Of a stretch of DNA of 64,000 nucleotides, positions 60,815 through 64,000 are shown piece after piece. Below the pieces are notes generated by a model, which made no database searches, was not told the DNA's origin, and worked only from the letters and a program-made list of their open reading frames with translations. Source of the DNA: M3007 sp031425035 (GTDB lineage: Bacteria; Bacteroidota; Bacteroidia; Chitinophagales; Saprospiraceae); NCBI GenBank assembly GCA_031425035.1, contig JANPIN010000064.1, forward strand, positions 25,055 to 89,054, in the 5' to 3' direction. Position numbers and translations under genes: made by a program. The first letter of the stretch is position 1. Every line of letters starts with the position of its first letter.

Positions 60815-62299
60815 ATGCAAAATCTGACGTTATTACAGTTTTTCCACTGGTATTTACCAGCAGACGGTTCTTTATGGAATCAATTAGTCACCGAAGCCCG
60901 GCATTTGAAAGAAGTCGGGATAGACATTGTCTGGTTGCCACCTGCATATAAAGCGGCTGCCGGTGGATTGAGCGTTGGTTATGATATCTACGACCTGTAT
61001 GATCTCGGTGAATTCGACCAGAAAAGTTCCATACGTACCAAATATGGAACCCGGGATGAATACCTGAGAGCCACGCAGGCTGCTCATGAAGCCGGTCTGA
61101 GCGTGCTGGCCGACGTCGTACTCAACCACAAAGCCGGCGCCGATGAATCGGAGAAGTTCTGGGTGCGGAAGGTTAATCCGCAAAACCGGAACGAATACCT
61201 GAGCGATTCTTATGAAATAGAAGGGTTCACCAAGTTCACCTTTCCCGGCCGCCAGGATAAGTACTCGGATTTTAAATGGCACTGGTACCATTTCAGCGGT
61301 GTGGACTACGCACACGGCCACCAGGAAGACGGGATTTTCACCATTCAGCAGGACTATGCGGAAGAATGGGAAGGCTTGGTGGATAATGAACTGGGCAACT
61401 ACGACTACCTCATGTATGCGGATATTGAATTTCGCAACAACGAGGTGCGCGAAGAGCTGAAACACTGGGGCGAATGGTTTGTGAAAACGACCGACGCTGA
61501 TGGTTTCCGGCTGGATGCCATTAAACACATGGCGCCCAATTTCTTTAACGACTGGCTGGATCACCTGCGTAAAGTGACGGGTAAGCCATTATTTGCCGTC
61601 GGCGAGTACTGGCAGCAGAACCTGGCCCCCCTGGAACATTACCTGCACGTCGTGGAAGGTCGTATGTCGCTGTTCGATGCGCCGTTGCACTATAAATTCT
61701 ATGCGGCCTCCCTCGCCGGCGACAGTTATGATCTGCGGACGATTTTCGACGACACGCTGGTGAAATTAGCGCCGTTGAACGCCGTGACTTTAGTCGATAA
61801 CCACGATTCACAGCCTTTGCAAGCCCTCGAATCGCCGGTGGATTACTGGTTTAAACCCCTGGCTTATGCCCTCATCCTGCTGCGGGAACAAGGTCTGCCC
61901 TGTGTGTTTTACCCCGACCTATACGGCGCGGAATACACCGATAGAGGCACGGACGGTCAGGACCATACCATCCATCTGGCGTCGGTGGAATCCTTGCCCG
62001 CTTTACTGCAGGCCCGCCGCGACCTGGCTTATGGGGAACAGCACGATTACTTCGATGACCCCCGGATCATTGGCTGGACGCGGCTCGGCGACGACGAGCA
62101 TCCCGGCAGCGGCTGTGCGGTCATTCTGACGAATGGGGCGGGTGGCATCAAAAAAATGACCCTCGGCGCGCGGCATGCGAACGCCGTGTTTGTGGATAAA
62201 ACCGGCCACCACGAGTCCCGCATCCATCTGGATGAAAACGGTGGGGCAGAATTTCCGGTACCGCCCGGCAGCGTATCCGTCTGGGCGGCTGAATCGTAA
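60815..62299 (+). CDS. Cytoplasmic alpha-amylase (GH13 subfamily 5-like)
   Basis: 494 residues without a signal peptide. Catalytic set: region I D100-VVLNH, nucleophile D234 in GFRLDAIKHM, acid E264 in VGEYWQQN, and D331 in VDNHDSQP. The N-terminus TLLQFFHWYLPADGSLWNQLV and the pattern of loops fit subfamily 5 enzymes such as liquefying and cytoplasmic alpha-amylases. It would cut internal alpha-1,4 glucan, such as glycogen. It begins 27 bp after the BrkB gene, so it belongs to that operon. The acidic small gene and the FAD gene follow closely. Confidence 0.95.
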   Translation: MQNLTLLQFFHWYLPADGSLWNQLVTEARHLKEVGIDIVWLPPAYKAAAGGLSVGYDIYDLYDLGEFDQKSSIRTKYGTRDEYLRATQAAHEAGLSVLADVVLNHKAGADESEKFWVRKVNPQNRNEYLSDSYEIEGFTKFTFPGRQDKYSDFKWHWYHFSGVDYAHGHQEDGIFTIQQDYAEEWEGLVDNELGNYDYLMYADIEFRNNEVREELKHWGEWFVKTTDADGFRLDAIKHMAPNFFNDWLDHLRKVTGKPLFAVGEYWQQNLAPLEHYLHVVEGRMSLFDAPLHYKFYAASLAGDSYDLRTIFDDTLVKLAPLNAVTLVDNHDSQPLQALESPVDYWFKPLAYALILLREQGLPCVFYPDLYGAEYTDRGTDGQDHTIHLASVESLPALLQARRDLAYGEQHDYFDDPRIIGWTRLGDDEHPGSGCAVILTNGAGGIKKMTLGARHANAVFVDKTGHHESRIHLDENGGAEFPVPPGSVSVWAAES

Positions 62300-62318
62300 A
62301 TCTTTAATTATCAAGCTA

Positions 62319-62525
62319 ATGCAACAACCTGATCCAACACCCGACTCCAAGCCCATCCTCATCGTTTCCGATGGGGAAAAAGGCGCTGAACTGCAAAAAA
62401 TCGATCCTGCCCCAGACCAACAGCCGGCAGAAACGCCGAAAACAAAGGCCCACCCGGAAGACACCGAAGGTCCGGCCGTCACGGATGATCCGGTGGTCGG
62501 GGCCGCTGAACGAAACGCAGAGTAA
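62319..62525 (+). CDS. Small Pro/Glu/Asp-rich hypothetical protein
   Basis: 68 residues from the ATG at 62319: MQQPDPTPDSKPILIVSDGE to VVGAAERNAE. Acidic, Pro-rich, probably disordered, with no family recognised. The ATG is preferred because the longer frame runs back into the amylase gene. It sits 19 bp after the amylase stop and 6 bp before the oxidoreductase start, so it is part of the operon. It joins the two other low-complexity proteins of this cluster. Confidence 0.6.
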   Translation: MQQPDPTPDSKPILIVSDGEKGAELQKIDPAPDQQPAETPKTKAHPEDTEGPAVTDDPVVGAAERNAE

Positions 62526-62531
62526 GCGGAC

Positions 62532-63758
62532 ATGGATCTACGCACCGCAACCCCCTACTGGCTACTCAAGAGCGGACTGGCCTTTGAATATTCCTCCCTG
62601 CGGGAAAATATAAAAACGGACTACGTCATCATCGGCGGCGGCATCACCGGCGCCCTGGTGGCCTGGTACCTGGCGCGTGCCGGCATCGGCGTTGTGTTGC
62701 TCGACCGCCGGCATATTGGCATGGGCAGCACCTGCGCCAGTACCGCCATGCTGCAGTACGAGATCGATACGCCCCTGTCGGACCTGGCGAAAATAGTGGG
62801 CGAGGCCGATGCTGCCCGCAGTTATCAGCTTTGCTCCGAAGCCATCGATAAGCTGGAGCTGATTTGCCGGCAACTGACTTTTTCCTGCGATTTCGAGAAA
62901 AAACCCAGCCTGTACTACGCTTCCCGCACGCGCCACGTACGCGATCTGGAGCGCGAATTACTGATCAGACAAAAACACGGTTTTGCGGTCGAGATGCTGG
63001 ATGAAGGAGTTATCAAACGGCTGTTCCCGTTTTCCGCACCGGCAGCCCTGTATTCCAGGCAAGGCGGACAGGTGGATGCGTACGCGCTGACCCACGGTTT
63101 ACTACAGGATGCGCTGGATTACGATGCCCGGATTTTTGATAAAACCGAAGTCACTAAAATCCGGCACGAAGCCCAGGGTGTTGTATTGCAGACTGCTTTC
63201 GGGCCCGTTATTGAAGCCCGGAAACTGGTCATTGCCAGCGGTTACGAGTCGCAGCGTTACCTGGATCGTACGGTGAACGAACTACATTCTTCCTACGCCC
63301 TGGTCAGTGAACCCTACGAGCAGGCGGTACTATGGCATGAAAATGCACTGATTTGGGAGACTGCCAGGCCGTATTTATACATGCGGACCACGGCAGACCG
63401 TCGGGTACTGGTTGGCGGAAGGGATGAGCCCTTTCAAAACCCGGAAAAACGCGATCGGTTGCTGGCGCGCAAAACCAAAGAACTGACCCGTGATTTCGAG
63501 CGCTTGTTCCCTGATCTCGCGCCGCTGCGGGTAGACTATAACTGGGCGGGCACCTTCGCCGAAACGAAAGACGGGTTGCCGTATATCGGTTCGGTACCGG
63601 AACAACCCCATGCCATTTTTGCGCTGGGTTTTGGCGGTAATGGCATTACGTTCAGCCAGATAGCCGCTGAAATTATCCGCGATGCGGCCCTCGGGAAAGA
63701 AAATCGGGATGCGGCGATATTTTCTTTTTTTAGGGGGCAGGGGTTAGGAGGCAGGTGA
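62532..63758 (+). CDS. FAD-dependent oxidoreductase (DAO family)
   Basis: 408 residues. The Rossmann motif is YVIIGGGITGALVAWYLARAGIGVVLLDRRHIGMGSTCASTAML (about 34-77), and GLPYIGSVPEQ plus LGFGGNGITFSQIAAEII give the second FAD contact of the DAO (amino acid oxidase/GlpD-like) family. Substrate unknown. The last ten residues, GQGLGGR-like and rich in Gly, are written by C/T-type repeat sequence (complement of the CCTAACCCC units), so the normal C-terminus seems to have been replaced by repeat. It starts 6 bp after the small acidic gene. Confidence 0.85.
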   Translation: MDLRTATPYWLLKSGLAFEYSSLRENIKTDYVIIGGGITGALVAWYLARAGIGVVLLDRRHIGMGSTCASTAMLQYEIDTPLSDLAKIVGEADAARSYQLCSEAIDKLELICRQLTFSCDFEKKPSLYYASRTRHVRDLERELLIRQKHGFAVEMLDEGVIKRLFPFSAPAALYSRQGGQVDAYALTHGLLQDALDYDARIFDKTEVTKIRHEAQGVVLQTAFGPVIEARKLVIASGYESQRYLDRTVNELHSSYALVSEPYEQAVLWHENALIWETARPYLYMRTTADRRVLVGGRDEPFQNPEKRDRLLARKTKELTRDFERLFPDLAPLRVDYNWAGTFAETKDGLPYIGSVPEQPHAIFALGFGGNGITFSQIAAEIIRDAALGKENRDAAIFSFFRGQGLGGR

Positions 63759-63852
63759 CAGGGCGAGGTAAGGTTGTCGGGGTTGAAAATTGATGATTGA
63801 CGAGACATGAATGTTGATGAGTTCGGCAGTATATCCATTTTTTTTCGTTTGC
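63733..63852. repeat. Left flank of the heptamer array
   Basis: AGGGGGCAGGGGTTAGGAGG and CAGGTGACAGGGCGAGG (63731-63767) are reverse complements of the units after the array (CCCCTGCCACCTGTCACC, CCTGCCCCCTGCC at 63972-64000). They overlap the 3' end of the FAD oxidoreductase gene. The remaining 63768-63852 is unremarkable. Confidence 0.6.
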
Positions 63853-63971
63853 CCCATAACCCATAACCCATAACCCATAACCCATAACCCATAACCCATA
63901 ACCCATAACCCATAACCCATAACCCATAACCCATAACCCATAACCCATAACCCATAACCCATAACCCATAA
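63853..63971 (+). repeat. Seventeen tandem copies of CCCATAA
   Basis: A perfect 7-bp tandem array, 17 units, no interruption. The frames through it (MGYGLWV repeats) are not genes. It is followed by the C/T-rich units up to the window end. Confidence 0.97.
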
Positions 63972-64000
63972 CCCCTGCCACCTGTCACCTGCCCCCTGCC

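Noticed and set aside
63536..63988. Minus-strand frames encoding repeated MGYGLWV
   Set aside because: They are translations of the CCCATAA tandem array and not genes; no CRISPR-like spacers are present either.

Overview
The window reads as one stretch of a Bacteroidota chromosome. The evidence is a SusC/SusD-type outer-membrane uptake locus, three secreted proteins ending in type IX secretion (T9SS) sorting domains, many lipoproteins, almost no Shine-Dalgarno sequences, and repeated matches to the Bacteroidota -7 promoter element TAnnTTTG. The fairly high G+C, the many intergenic low-complexity repeats and the gene families suggest an environmental lineage such as Saprospiria or Chitinophagia. 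That placement is inference; no rRNA or other marker settles it. No tRNA, rRNA, CRISPR array, prophage or intact insertion sequence was recognised.

Layout. 1-5.3 kb: the end of a secreted sugar dehydrogenase, S-adenosylhomocysteinase (ahcY), a T9SS-sorted secreted protein and a MarR regulator. 5.4-9.6 kb: a tripartite drug efflux operon (HlyD/EmrA, EmrB, TolC) divergent from marR, with a three-half-site operator between them; long imperfect inverted repeats flank the tolC gene. 9.7-20 kb: an MFS exporter, an ArsR / Old Yellow Enzyme pair, a DUF2911 protein, L-serine dehydratase, a glycosyltransferase-like membrane protein and a decayed VapBC-like pair. 20-30 kb: lepA, a Uma2-family protein, a large beta-propeller T9SS protein, a MerR regulator, an AT-rich AAA/DUF4143 gene and an O-antigen ligase-like protein. 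30-36.4 kb: an exported methyltransferase-like lipoprotein, a site-2 protease, a TPR adenylate cyclase, an M48 lipoprotein protease and pdxJ.

36.4-48 kb: a susC-susD-lipoprotein transport operon with a structured leader, then a small membrane protein / PstS-like / TPR module, a DUF1460 amidase-like protein and an amidohydrolase. 48-55.8 kb: a signalling island with a SPOR-OmpA protein, a response regulator whose upstream histidine kinase has decayed, and a collinear run of rpoN, an NtrC-type activator and two sensor kinases. 56-63.8 kb: a stress-type cluster with two oppositely charged low-complexity proteins, a PPOX flavoprotein, an ECF sigma factor, a DUF2383 four-helix protein, a TspO-like protein, YihY/BrkB, alpha-amylase and a FAD oxidoreductase. 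It ends in a 17-copy heptamer array.

The most unusual non-coding finding is a pair of about 226-228 bp MITE-like elements (13525-13750 and 56733-56960, in opposite orientations). They share terminal inverted repeats and a palindromic core rich in ATCCG. I see no clearly novel defence or biosynthetic system. The main leads are repeat families acting at gene boundaries, a decaying two-component system, and several well-defined candidate operators.
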